A stretch of DNA of 64,000 bases from Variovorax paradoxus (GTDB taxonomy: Bacteria > Pseudomonadota > Gammaproteobacteria > Burkholderiales > Burkholderiaceae_C). Where the stretch lies: assembly GCF_018614915.1 (NCBI RefSeq), contig NZ_JAGGNU010000005.1:120514-184513 (forward strand), written 5' to 3'. The notes under the pieces were generated by a model. That model worked only from the letters and a program-made list of their open reading frames with translations. It did not search any database and was not told the origin of the DNA. Each line of letters starts with the position of its first letter. The first letter of the stretch is position 1. This document shows, in pieces, positions 34,441 through 42,347 of this stretch. The translations under genes were made by a program, and so were the position numbers.

Positions 34441-35379
34441 ATGTCCGGCGATTTCGAATCCGCCGAGATCCAGACGGGCGAGACCTGCATCTTCGCGCGC
34501 TGGTCCGGATCGGGGCCGCCGATCCTGCTCTTGCACGGTTTTCCGCAGACGCAGCTGATGTGGCGCAGCGTGGCGCCGCTCCTGGCGCGCAATTTCACCG
34601 TCGTCTGCGCCGACCTTCCCGGCTATGGGCAAAGCGGCTGCCCGGCCTCCGCCCCGGACCATGCGCCGCATGCGAAGCGCGCCATGGCCCGCGACCTGGC
34701 AATCCTCATGCAGCGACTCGGGTTTGCGCACTTCTCGGTGGCCGGGCACGACCGCGGCGGCCGTGTCGCCTACCGCATGGGACTCGACCACCCGAGCCGC
34801 GTCGACCGGATTGCCGTCCTCGACGTCCTGCCGACGGAGACGGTGTGGGCCCGCGCGGATGCGCGCTTCGCGCTGGCCTACTGGCCCTGGTCGCTGCTGG
34901 CCCAGCCGGAGCCGCTGCCCGAGTGCCTGCTGGCCGCGGCACCCGAGGCCGTCATCGACGCGGCGCTCGGCGGATGGGGCACCCCTGCGGGCGTATTTCC
35001 GCCCGAGGTGCGCACGGCCTATGTGGAGGCGCTGCGGGATCCCGCCCACGTCCATGCCATCTGCGAGGAGTACCGCGCGGCCGCGACCCTCGATCGCGCG
35101 CACGACCAGGAGGATGCGGCCGGCAAGCGGCGCATCGACTGCCCCCTGCTCGCGCTCTGGGGCGCCGAAGGCCCGCTCGACACCTGGTACGCCGACGCGG
35201 GCGGGCCGCTCGCGCTCTGGAAAGCCTGGGCCGGCGACGTGCAGGGGCATGCCATCGACGGCGGCCATTTCTTCCCGGAGCAGACGCCCGAGGCGACGGC
35301 CGAGGCCCTGACCCGCTTCTTCTCGGTGCCGGTTGCGAACCATCCGGCCGGGCCGCTGCTGCATCCCGAACCGCCCTGA
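34441..35379 (+). CDS. Haloacetate dehalogenase-like alpha/beta hydrolase
   Basis: A 312-residue alpha/beta hydrolase of the fluoroacetate/haloacetate dehalogenase group. Oxyanion region LLLHGFPQTQLMW, nucleophile Asp 104 in VAGHDRGGRVAYRM, acid Asp 128 in IAVLDVLPT, and general-base His 276 in IDGGHFFPEQ make an intact triad. Tyr 211 in CEEYRAAATLD matches the halide-site tyrosine. However, the His-Trp pair that binds fluoride in characterised enzymes reads Pro-Trp here (AYWPW, Pro 149). That substitution predicts weak or no defluorination and possibly another halogenated acid or an ester as substrate. No haloacid transporter is adjacent. Confidence 0.85.
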   Translation: MSGDFESAEIQTGETCIFARWSGSGPPILLLHGFPQTQLMWRSVAPLLARNFTVVCADLPGYGQSGCPASAPDHAPHAKRAMARDLAILMQRLGFAHFSVAGHDRGGRVAYRMGLDHPSRVDRIAVLDVLPTETVWARADARFALAYWPWSLLAQPEPLPECLLAAAPEAVIDAALGGWGTPAGVFPPEVRTAYVEALRDPAHVHAICEEYRAAATLDRAHDQEDAAGKRRIDCPLLALWGAEGPLDTWYADAGGPLALWKAWAGDVQGHAIDGGHFFPEQTPEATAEALTRFFSVPVANHPAGPLLHPEPP

Positions 35380-35394
35380 TCGACGGCGGAACCC

Positions 35395-36630
35395 TCAGAC
35401 GCGACTGCGCGCCGACCCCGCCACCATGTCGAAGCGGAACAGCCGGCATTCGATCGGCCCGTTCCACATCGGCACGCGGCGCGACTCCTTCAACCGCATG
35501 CGCTTGGGCAGCTGGAGGTCGGGTGTCAGCACCCACGCGGTCCAGCCGGCGTAGTTCTTCTTCCAGTGGCTGGCGAGCTGCACGAAGAACTCGCCGCCAT
35601 CCTCGGTCTGCGCCTCTTCGCGCCCGCCGCCCTTGCTGCCTGCCGCCGCGACGCCGCCGACCTCGATGCGCTCGCCGTAAGGCGGGTTCAGCACGATCAC
35701 GCCGGATTCGGCCGGCGGCATGCGCTGCAGCGCGTCGCCGCCCCTGAACTGCACGGCTTCGGCCACGCCGGCGCGCTCGGCATTGCGCTCGGCGAAGTCG
35801 ACCATGCGGTGCGACACGTCCGAGCCGAAGATCGCGCTCGGCGCCTCGGCCCGCGCCGCGGCCGCCGCCTCGGCCTTGAGCCCCGACCACACATGCGCCT
35901 GGAAAGGCAGCAGCTTCTCGAAGCCGAAGCGCCTGAGCGACCCGGCCGCGATGCCGCGCGCGATCTGCGCCGCCTCGATGGCGATCGTGCCGCTGCCGCA
36001 GCAGGGGTCGTAGAGCGCTTGTGACGCGAGCTCGCCGGTCTCGGGATTCCACCAGCCGCTGGCGGCCAGCATGGCGGCGGCCAGGGTTTCCTTCAAGGGC
36101 GCGTCGCCCTTGTCCTGCCGCCAGCCGCGCTTGAAGAGCGGCTCGCCCGAGGTGTCGATGTAGAGCGTGCACTGGTCGGTGGCCAGGTGCGCGAAGACGC
36201 GGGCATCGGGCCACTGGGTCTCGATGCTGGGCCGCACGCCGTTCGCCTTGGCGCGGAAGCGGTCGGCGATCGCGTCCTTGATGCGCAGGGTGGCGAAGTT
36301 GAGGCTGGTGAGCGGGCTGTGCTGCGCCGTGGTCTCGATCTTGAAGGTCTGCTTGGGCGTGAACCAGATCTCCCAGGCCACGCCGCTCGCGATGGCGTAG
36401 AGGTCGTTCTCGTTGCGGTAGGGCGCGTGGGCCAGTTCGATCAGCACGCGCTGCGCGAGGCGGCTGTGCAGGTTGAGCTTCATGGCTTCGCGCCAGTCGG
36501 CGCGCACGCGCACGCCGCCGCGCAGGGTCAGGAGCTCCTGGCCGACGCGGCCGGTCAATGCATGCACTTCCTGGGCGAGAAAGTCTTCGACGCCGGCGGC
36601 GCAGGGCAGGAAAAGAGAAAGATCGTTCAT
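35395..36630 (-). CDS. RlmL/YcbY-like THUMP-domain RNA methyltransferase
   Basis: A 411-residue SAM-dependent methyltransferase. The N-terminal half has the THUMP-type fold (LSLFLPCAAGVEDFLAQEVHAL, VLIELAHAPYRNENDLY, FATLRIKDAIADRFRAK). The catalytic half has LYDPCCGSGTIAIEAAQIARG (SAM motif I), FGSDVSHRMVDFAERNAERAG (motif II) and the N6/N2-type VLNPPYGER active-site motif. This matches the N-terminal methyltransferase half of RlmL, which makes m2G2445 in 23S rRNA. The C-terminal RlmK half is absent, as in many betaproteobacteria. A glycine-rich insert (GVAAAGSKGGG) lies after NPPYGER. Confidence 0.93.
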   Translation of the reverse strand: MNDLSLFLPCAAGVEDFLAQEVHALTGRVGQELLTLRGGVRVRADWREAMKLNLHSRLAQRVLIELAHAPYRNENDLYAIASGVAWEIWFTPKQTFKIETTAQHSPLTSLNFATLRIKDAIADRFRAKANGVRPSIETQWPDARVFAHLATDQCTLYIDTSGEPLFKRGWRQDKGDAPLKETLAAAMLAASGWWNPETGELASQALYDPCCGSGTIAIEAAQIARGIAAGSLRRFGFEKLLPFQAHVWSGLKAEAAAAARAEAPSAIFGSDVSHRMVDFAERNAERAGVAEAVQFRGGDALQRMPPAESGVIVLNPPYGERIEVGGVAAAGSKGGGREEAQTEDGGEFFVQLASHWKKNYAGWTAWVLTPDLQLPKRMRLKESRRVPMWNGPIECRLFRFDMVAGSARSRV

Positions 36631-36745
36631 GGCGGGATTCGAAGGCCAGTATCCCATGCACCCTGGTGCGCCTACCGCGTTCGCGCTATCGCCACGCGAG
36701 CCCCCGGTGCGAAAATCGCCGGACCGCATCGCCGAAGGGGCTGAC

Positions 36746-37405
36746 ATGACCACCAGCGTGCTGATTGTCGAAGACGAACCCGAGTTCATGCGCCGTTTCT
36801 CGGATGCCGTGCTCGCGGACCCCGGCCTGCAGTTGGCCGCGGTGGTGGGCACCGGACGCGCGGCGCTCGCGATGCTGGATGCGCAGGCACCCGACGTGAT
36901 GCTGGTCGATCTCGGGCTGCCCGACATCGACGGCGTCGAGGTGATCCGCCACGCGGCCCGCCACCGCCCGCAGTGCGACGTGCTGGTGGTCACCATGTTC
37001 GGCGACGACCAGCACGTGCTGTCCTCGATCGAGGCCGGCGCCACCGGCTATCTGCTCAAGGACGCCGGGGCAGACCGCATCGCGGCCAGCATCCACGAGG
37101 TGCGCGCCGGCGGCTCGCCCATCAGCCCGAGCATCGCGCGGCGCGTGCTGGCGCGCTTCCGCGTCAGCGCCCAGCCGCCGGCTGCGGCGCAGGCTTCGGC
37201 GCCCGAGGCGCCCTCGCCGCTGACCGAGCGCGAGACCGAGATCCTGCGCCTCACGGCCAAGGGCCTGAGCTTCGACACCATCGGGGAGCTGATCGACATC
37301 TCGCCGCACACCGTGGTTGCCCACGTGAAGAAGATCTACCGCAAGCTGGCCGTCCATTCGCGCGGCGAAGCGGTCTACGAAGCGAGCCAGATGGGACTGC
37401 TGTGA
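36746..37405 (+). CDS. NarL/LuxR-type response regulator
   Basis: A 219-residue response regulator. Receiver: VLIVEDEPEFMRRFSDAVL, acceptor aspartate in VMLVDLGLPDIDG, TGYLLKDAGAD lysine. Output: LuxR helix-turn-helix LTERETEILRLTAKGLSFDTIGELIDISPHTVVAHVKKIYRKL. The linker is alanine/proline-rich. Its TGA shares a base with the ATG of the kinase that follows, so the pair is translated together. It is divergent from the methyltransferase gene with 115 bases between. Target genes are unknown. Confidence 0.93.
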   Translation: MTTSVLIVEDEPEFMRRFSDAVLADPGLQLAAVVGTGRAALAMLDAQAPDVMLVDLGLPDIDGVEVIRHAARHRPQCDVLVVTMFGDDQHVLSSIEAGATGYLLKDAGADRIAASIHEVRAGGSPISPSIARRVLARFRVSAQPPAAAQASAPEAPSPLTERETEILRLTAKGLSFDTIGELIDISPHTVVAHVKKIYRKLAVHSRGEAVYEASQMGLL

Positions 37406-39279
37406 TGCGTCGCCTCGCGGTCGCCATGCTGATGGCGGCCTGCATGGCGGCTTGCATGGCGGGCGTCGCGCATGCGGTCTTGCAGGCACCGCGCCAGGCC
37501 ACCGTGTTCGCGGCGCCGGCCGTCCCCCGGACCCCGCCGCCGCCCGACGCGGCCTGGCAGGCGGTGGCGCTGCCCGACGATGCCGCCTACTCGCGCCCCA
37601 AGCTCGCCATGGCGCCGGCCTGGTATCGCATTGGCTTCGACTATCCGGAAGACGCCGCCCGGCAGGCGCAATGGGCCGCCTACGTGCCCTACTTCTACGA
37701 TGGCGGCGACCTGTGGCTCAACGGCACGCTGCTCCTCGGCGTGCCCGAGAACACCGAACGCGTCTATGCGCGCACCTACCGGCCGCAGATGGCGGCGTTT
37801 CCGGCGCCGCTGCTGCGCCCTGGCCACAACGAGCTGGCCATTCGCGTCGCGGCCCCCAAGGGCTACCCGCTGCGCTTCCCGCAGGTCAGCGTCGGACCGC
37901 AGGCCGAGATTCAGCCGCTGCACGACCGGCGCCTGTTCTGGACCCGCACCGTGCCCGAACTCACGGTGCTCGTCTCGGTGCTGGTCGCCGGCTTCGTGGT
38001 GTTCATCTGGTGGCGCCGTCGCAACGAAATGCTCTACGGCCTGTTCGGCCTGGCGGCCGCGCTGTGGGCCACCCGCACCATGACCTTCCTGATCGACGCG
38101 ATGCCTCTGGCTCAGTGGCAATGGTGGCGGGTGATCTACCACAGCGCCACCGGGGGCTTCGTGGTCGTGATGGCGATATTCACGCTGCGCTATACCGGCA
38201 TCCGTCGGCCCGGGCTGGAGCGCGGGCTGGTGGCCTACTGGCTGCTGGGTCCGCTGGGTTTCGCGCTCGGCGGCTTCGCAGCGGAGCCGTACGTGGCGCG
38301 CTACTGGCTGGGCGGCATGGTGGTCGTCGGCCTGCTGATCATCGCAACCTCGATCGGCTATGCGCGCCGCCGCGGCACCCTGACCTCTGCGGCACTGTCC
38401 GCCGTCATGGCCTTCGCGGTGCTGGTGGGCGTGCACGACTACGTGATCACCTGGGACCCGCGCCTGCTCGGGCGCTTTCTGCCGGAATGGGTCGGGCACC
38501 GCATCCACCTGCTGCACTTCGGCTCGAACATGCTGCTGCTCGCGATGGCCGCCCTTCTGACGGCGCGCTTCCTGCGCACGCTGAGCTCGCTCGAGAACCT
38601 GAACCGGACGCTGGAAGAGCGCGTGGCAGACCGCGAACGCGCGCTCGCGGCCAACTACGAGCGGCTGGCCGCACTGGAGCGCGAGCATGCCGCCTCGGAA
38701 GAGCGCCAGCTGATCATGCGCGACCTGCACGACGGCCTGGGCTCGCAGCTCTTCACCTCGCTGTCGCGCGTGGAGCGCGGCGACATGGACGACGGCCAGA
38801 TCGCCACCGCCCTGCGCGGCTGCATTGCCGACATGCGGCTCGCGCTGGACGCGCTGGCTTCCGACGAGCACAACCTCGGCGCCGCCCTGGGCAACTTCAT
38901 GTTCCGCTGGGAGGCGCAACTGGTCGCGGCCGGCGTGCGCCCGCGCTGGGACATCGACCTGCCCGACGACCATGCGCTCACCCTCGCGCCGCACGCCGCG
39001 CTGCAGCTGCTGCGCGTGGCGCAGGAGGCGCTGACCAACGTGCTCAAGCATGCGCGGGCCAGCCAGGTCGAGGTGCGGCTGCGGCAGAACGGCGAGATGC
39101 TCGAAATGGAAATCGAAGACGACGGCCGCGGCATTGGCATCGACCCGTCGCGCCGGGGCCATGGCCTGGGCAACATGCGCTCGCGGGCCCAGCGGCTCGG
39201 CGGCGCGCTCGAGCTGCGCTCGGGTTCGGCCGGCACCTGCGTCGTGCTGCGCCTGCCGATGACTGCCCCCGTCGCCTGA
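37405..39279 (+). CDS. 7TMR-DISM-type sensor histidine kinase
   Basis: A 624-residue membrane kinase. The signal peptide runs MRRLAVAMLMAACMAACMAGVAHA. A periplasmic beta-rich domain follows to about residue 180 (WYRIGFDYPEDAARQ, YFYDGGDLWLNGTLL), the galactose-binding-like sensor seen in 7TMR-DISM proteins. Seven transmembrane helices span about 190-390, then a coiled coil (ENLNRTLEERVADRERALAAN), a HisKA_3 dimerisation helix with His in MRDLHDGLGSQLFTSL, and an ATPase domain with VAQEALTNVLKHARA and DDGRGIGID. It is the partner of the upstream LuxR regulator. The ligand is unknown; the sensor fold suggests a carbohydrate or other small extracellular molecule. Confidence 0.92.
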   Translation: MRRLAVAMLMAACMAACMAGVAHAVLQAPRQATVFAAPAVPRTPPPPDAAWQAVALPDDAAYSRPKLAMAPAWYRIGFDYPEDAARQAQWAAYVPYFYDGGDLWLNGTLLLGVPENTERVYARTYRPQMAAFPAPLLRPGHNELAIRVAAPKGYPLRFPQVSVGPQAEIQPLHDRRLFWTRTVPELTVLVSVLVAGFVVFIWWRRRNEMLYGLFGLAAALWATRTMTFLIDAMPLAQWQWWRVIYHSATGGFVVVMAIFTLRYTGIRRPGLERGLVAYWLLGPLGFALGGFAAEPYVARYWLGGMVVVGLLIIATSIGYARRRGTLTSAALSAVMAFAVLVGVHDYVITWDPRLLGRFLPEWVGHRIHLLHFGSNMLLLAMAALLTARFLRTLSSLENLNRTLEERVADRERALAANYERLAALEREHAASEERQLIMRDLHDGLGSQLFTSLSRVERGDMDDGQIATALRGCIADMRLALDALASDEHNLGAALGNFMFRWEAQLVAAGVRPRWDIDLPDDHALTLAPHAALQLLRVAQEALTNVLKHARASQVEVRLRQNGEMLEMEIEDDGRGIGIDPSRRGHGLGNMRSRAQRLGGALELRSGSAGTCVVLRLPMTAPVA

Positions 39280-39298
39280 GCAGCGCCCGGGCGCGCCT

Positions 39299-39312
39299 CC
39301 CGCGAATGCGGG
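39299..39312. terminator. GC hairpin after kinase gene
   Basis: CCCGCGAATGCGGG, a five-base-pair stem with a GAAT loop, lies 20 bases after the kinase stop codon. It is the exact reverse complement of the element at 33671-33684. No T-tract follows. Confidence 0.4.
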
Positions 39313-39411
39313 ATCCCGAACGCGAAGGCGGCATTTTCCGCGCGCGGCTTCCTGTCTAGATTGCATGCACACGCCTTCGATGCGTGCCATCCGAAGAAAG
39401 GAAGGCCCCTC

Positions 39412-39702
39412 ATGCAGCTCCCATCCCACGTCGCGTCCAGGTACCGGCTTTCGGCGCTCGCCAGGAAGAGCCGCAAGAGCCGCATGCCCCGGCTCCTGCT
39501 CGGCTCGGTGGCAGCGGCCAGCGCCCTGCTCGCCGGCCTGGCCCTGCTCGGCCACTGGCAAGTCGAGGCCAGCAGCGCCGCCACGCAGCGCCAGGCGCCG
39601 CCCGCGGCCATCCATCGCAGCAGCGATCCCTCGGTTCCCGCCGCGAGCGAGGTGCTGGGCGGCCGCACGCCGGAGCCGGTCGGTCACGTCGAGGGCTTCT
39701 GA
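39412..39702 (+). CDS. Small single-pass membrane protein
   Basis: A 96-residue protein from ATG 39412 with GGAAGG upstream. A basic N-terminus (ASRYRLSALARKSRKSRMPR) precedes one hydrophobic helix (LLLGSVAAASALLAGLALLG), then a polar, proline-containing tail (WQVEASSAATQRQAPPAAIHRSSD). The arrangement fits an N-in membrane protein or an uncleaved signal anchor. I recognise no family. It stands alone downstream of the second two-component system. Confidence 0.55.
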   Translation: MQLPSHVASRYRLSALARKSRKSRMPRLLLGSVAAASALLAGLALLGHWQVEASSAATQRQAPPAAIHRSSDPSVPAASEVLGGRTPEPVGHVEGF

Positions 39703-40015
39703 TCATGAACGCCGTCCGCCGGTCCGGGGAGAACGCCATCATGAAAGCCATGGACTTCCCCTTCCGAGTGAGTTGATGAGGTGTAGAACTTCCCATCGTG
39801 GCACTTGGATGCCGTTTGCCGCAACGCCCAAGGGGCACTCTGCGGATAGCTCGGGACGGGGAAGTCCCTTTCATTCACATCGACAACGACGAGAGCGACG
39901 CACCCTGGCTCGTGGTGCCCTTCGTGCTGATGCTGGTGCTGGGCCTCGGCCTGCTGCTGATCGCGGGCTGGAGCATGGGGTAGGGCAGCTCGCGGCGCGA
40001 GCTATGCTCTGCGGC
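39703..40015. other. 313-base stretch with only weak coding candidates
   Basis: Between the small membrane protein gene and cytochrome b561 the only candidates are a 23-codon ORF at 39705-39776 with poor support and the 61-codon ORF at 39798-39983 described separately. I see no terminator with a T-tract, no tRNA and no clear promoter pair here. Confidence 0.5.
39798..39983 (+). CDS. Possible small single-pass membrane protein
   Basis: An open frame that ends in a convincing transmembrane helix (PWLVVPFVLMLVLGLGLLLIAG) preceded by an acidic stretch (HIDNDESDA). There is no ATG in frame: GTG 39798 is the outermost start, TTG 39816 another, and a start closer to the helix after GGGGAAG is possible. 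The helix-containing part is probably real, while the N-terminal 20 residues are doubtful. It lies 32 bases before the cytochrome b561 gene and may be co-transcribed. Confidence 0.4.
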   Translation: MALGCRLPQRPRGTLRIARDGEVPFIHIDNDESDAPWLVVPFVLMLVLGLGLLLIAGWSMG

Positions 40016-40603
40016 ATGCCCGCCGAGCCGCTGAATTCCCTGGCCGCCCACGACCATGCCGACGCCCCGCGCTACGGCGCGGTCGCCATGGCGCTGCACT
40101 GGCTGCTCGCGCTCCTGATCGTGGCCTCCTTCAGCGTCGGCCTCTACATGGCCAGCCTGCCCTTCTCGCCGATGCGGCTCAGGCTCATCAGCTGGCACAA
40201 GTGGGCCGGCATCACGATCCTCACGCTCTCGGCGCTGCGCCTGCTGTGGCGCCAGTCGCATCGGCCGCCGCCGCTTGCGGCCTCGATCGTGCGGGCGATG
40301 CCGGGCTGGCAGCTCGTCGCGCACCGCGGCACGCATCTGCTCCTGTACCTGCTGTTCTTCACGGTGCCGCTGTTCGGCTGGGCCTACAGCTCGGCACTGG
40401 GCATTCCGATCGTCTGGTTCGGCCTCGTGCCACTGCCGGATTTCGTGGCCGTAGACAAGGATTTCGCCGAGGCGGTGCTGAAGCCGCTGCACAAGGGCAG
40501 CGCCTTCACGCTGGCCGCCCTGGTGCTGCTGCATGCGGGCGCAGCGCTCAAGCACCGTTTCATCGACCGCGACGCCCTCTTGGACCGCATGTGGCCAAAA
40601 TAA
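40016..40603 (+). CDS. Cytochrome b561 family membrane haem protein
   Basis: A 195-residue four-helix cytochrome b. Haem-ligand histidines sit in VAMALHWLLALL, LISWHKWAGIT, VAHRGTHLLLYLL and LKPLHKGSAFTLAALVLLHAGAALKHRF. Proteins of this class (YodB/CybB) pass electrons from ubiquinol to periplasmic partners. The YceI genes that follow are frequent companions, because YceI binds polyisoprenoids such as quinones. ATG 40016 is used; ATG 40004 in the same frame is an alternative. The 3' end overlaps the next gene by 13 bases. Confidence 0.93.
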   Translation: MPAEPLNSLAAHDHADAPRYGAVAMALHWLLALLIVASFSVGLYMASLPFSPMRLRLISWHKWAGITILTLSALRLLWRQSHRPPPLAASIVRAMPGWQLVAHRGTHLLLYLLFFTVPLFGWAYSSALGIPIVWFGLVPLPDFVAVDKDFAEAVLKPLHKGSAFTLAALVLLHAGAALKHRFIDRDALLDRMWPK

Positions 40604-41184
40604 AGCTCTCCCCCAGGTTGGCCCACTTCGTGTGCGCCGCCGCCATGCTCGCCATCGCAGGACTGGCGAGCGCCGCCGAGCCGATGGCGAAGCTGGTCCC
40701 GGGCTACGGCCAGATCGTCTTCGTCACCAAGCAGATGGGCGTGCCGGTGGAGGGCGCGTTCAGCAAGTTCGACGCCCAGATCGCCTTCGACCCTCAAAGG
40801 CCCGAGGGCGGCACGATTGCGTTGCAGATCGACATGGGCAGCGCCACCCTCGGCGTGCCGCAAAGCGACGCCGAGCTGCCCAAGGCGCCGTGGTTCGACA
40901 CCACGCGCTTCCCGAAGGCCAGCTTCCAGTCGAGCGCCATCCGAAGCCTCGGCGGCGGGCGCTTCGAGGTCGCGGGCAAGCTGACGCTCAAGGGCACCAT
41001 CCAGGAACTCGTGGTGCCAGTCGCGATCGCGCAATCCGCGGGCCAGTCGGTGGCGACCGGCAGCTTCACGATCCAGCGGCTCGCCTTCAAGATCGGCGAG
41101 GGCGAATGGGCCGACACCTCGATGGTCGGCGACGACGTGCAGGTGCGCTTCAAGCTCGTGCTGACCGGCCTGCGTCCGATCTGA
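40591..41184 (+). CDS. YceI family periplasmic lipid-binding protein
   Basis: A 197-residue YceI protein. The only suitable start is GTG 40591, inside the end of the cytochrome b561 gene; it gives a clear signal peptide (RLAHFVCAAAMLAIAGLASA). The lipocalin-like YceI core contains QIVFVTKQMGVPVEGAFSKFDAQIAFD, KAPWFDTTRFPKASFQS and GKLTLKGTIQELVVPV. It should bind an isoprenoid chain such as ubiquinone in the periplasm. It is expressed with cytochrome b561 and a second YceI gene 43 bases downstream. Confidence 0.88.
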   Translation: MAKIKLSPRLAHFVCAAAMLAIAGLASAAEPMAKLVPGYGQIVFVTKQMGVPVEGAFSKFDAQIAFDPQRPEGGTIALQIDMGSATLGVPQSDAELPKAPWFDTTRFPKASFQSSAIRSLGGGRFEVAGKLTLKGTIQELVVPVAIAQSAGQSVATGSFTIQRLAFKIGEGEWADTSMVGDDVQVRFKLVLTGLRPI

Positions 41185-41227
41185 CCCGCCCGTCGTTCAT
41201 CCTTTCATCGCTATTCGAAAGCCCGCC

Positions 41228-41857
41228 ATGATGAAGTCCATTGCCGTCGCCGCACTCGCGGGCGCAGCGACCCTTGCCGCCGCACAGCAGGCACCGGAAA
41301 TGGCCGCCCAACCCGCAGGAGGCCCGGTCAAGGGCGCCAGCTACGTGGTCGACCCCACCCACACCTTCGTGATGTACGAGATGGGCCATTACGGCACCAC
41401 CACCAACCGCGGCCGCTTCAGCACCAAGGACGGCACCATCAGGATCGACCCCAACGGAACCAGCGGCAAGATCGACATCACGATGGACATCGGCTCCATC
41501 AACACCGGCGTCGACCTGCTCAACCGCCACGTGCTGAGCAAGGACTTCTTCAATGTCGCGGAGTTTCCGACCGGCCGCTTCGTGGCTGACAAGATCGACT
41601 TCAGCGGCGACAAGGTCGCCGAGGTCGACGGCACGCTGACGCTGATGGGCCAGACGCGGCCGGTCAAGCTCAAGGCCAACCGCTTCGGCTGCTACCTGAG
41701 TCCGCTGATCAAGCGCCAGGTCTGCGGCGGCGACTTCGAGACCACGGTGGAGCGCAGCAACTGGGGCATCACCTGGGGCATCCCCTTCGGCTTCGAGGAC
41801 AAGGTGCGCCTGCTGGTGCAGGTCGAGGCGGTCAACATCACGGACCGGCCGAGCTAG
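41228..41857 (+). CDS. YceI family periplasmic lipid-binding protein (second copy)
   Basis: A 209-residue YceI protein with signal peptide MMKSIAVAALAGAATLAAA. The core shows YVVDPTHTFVMYEMGHYGTTTNRGRF, LLNRHVLSKDFFNVAEFPTGRF and GTLTLMGQTRPVKLKANRF. Two extra cysteines (FGCYLSPLIKRQVCGG) distinguish it from the first copy and may form a disulfide. Same transcription unit as cytochrome b561 and the first YceI. The two copies are divergent in sequence, so they probably serve different ligands rather than being a recent duplication. Confidence 0.93.
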   Translation: MMKSIAVAALAGAATLAAAQQAPEMAAQPAGGPVKGASYVVDPTHTFVMYEMGHYGTTTNRGRFSTKDGTIRIDPNGTSGKIDITMDIGSINTGVDLLNRHVLSKDFFNVAEFPTGRFVADKIDFSGDKVAEVDGTLTLMGQTRPVKLKANRFGCYLSPLIKRQVCGGDFETTVERSNWGITWGIPFGFEDKVRLLVQVEAVNITDRPS

Positions 41858-41969
41858 CAGCCAGGGCCTGCAACATCCCGCAACAAGCTTCACCGAAGAG
41901 CCGGGTCCTGCTTTACGCGCGCCGTTTGCAATGCACCCAACGGCATTCCATGCCTTCAGGAGCATCTTC

Positions 41970-42347
41970 ATGAGCATTGCGCACACCCGTTTATTCAAGT
42001 GGATCGCCGCCGGCGCCATCACCGCCGCAGCCGTGCTGGGCGCGGCCTCCGCCAGCGCCAGGGACCTGGCCGTGTCGGTGGGCATCCAGGTGCCAGGCGT
42101 CGCCGTCGGCATCGCCAGCCCGGTCCACTATGCCCCGGCGCCGGTCTACTACGACCCGGCACCCCGGCACTACCGGCCGGCGCCCGTGTATGACGGCTAT
42201 CGCCCGCATCACCGCGACTACAGGGGCTACGACCATCGCCCGCCGCCGCGGCACTTCTACCGCGACGAATACCGGCGCGGCGATCGCCATCATCACCGCC
42301 ACGGCGGGTATGACCGGCACGATCGGCGCGACCACTACCGCTACTAG
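41970..42347 (+). CDS. Exported His/Tyr/Arg-rich protein
   Basis: A 125-residue protein from ATG 41970 with AGGAG eight bases upstream. Signal peptide: KWIAAGAITAAAVLGAASASA. The mature part begins DLAVSVGIQVPGVAVGI and becomes a low-complexity tail rich in Pro, Tyr, Arg and His (HRDYRGYDHRPPPRHFY, RRGDRHHHRHGGYDRHD). The start resembles a widespread family of proteobacterial periplasmic proteins with a PVHYAPAPVYY core. A metal- or polyanion-binding role is a guess from composition. The stop interlocks with the convergent phospholipase D gene (CTAG at 42344-42347). Confidence 0.75.
   Translation: MSIAHTRLFKWIAAGAITAAAVLGAASASARDLAVSVGIQVPGVAVGIASPVHYAPAPVYYDPAPRHYRPAPVYDGYRPHHRDYRGYDHRPPPRHFYRDEYRRGDRHHHRHGGYDRHDRRDHYRY

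Noticed and set aside
39705..39776. A 23-codon ORF starting MNAVRRSGEN
   Set aside because: Too short, no good ribosome site, no hydrophobic or domain signal.
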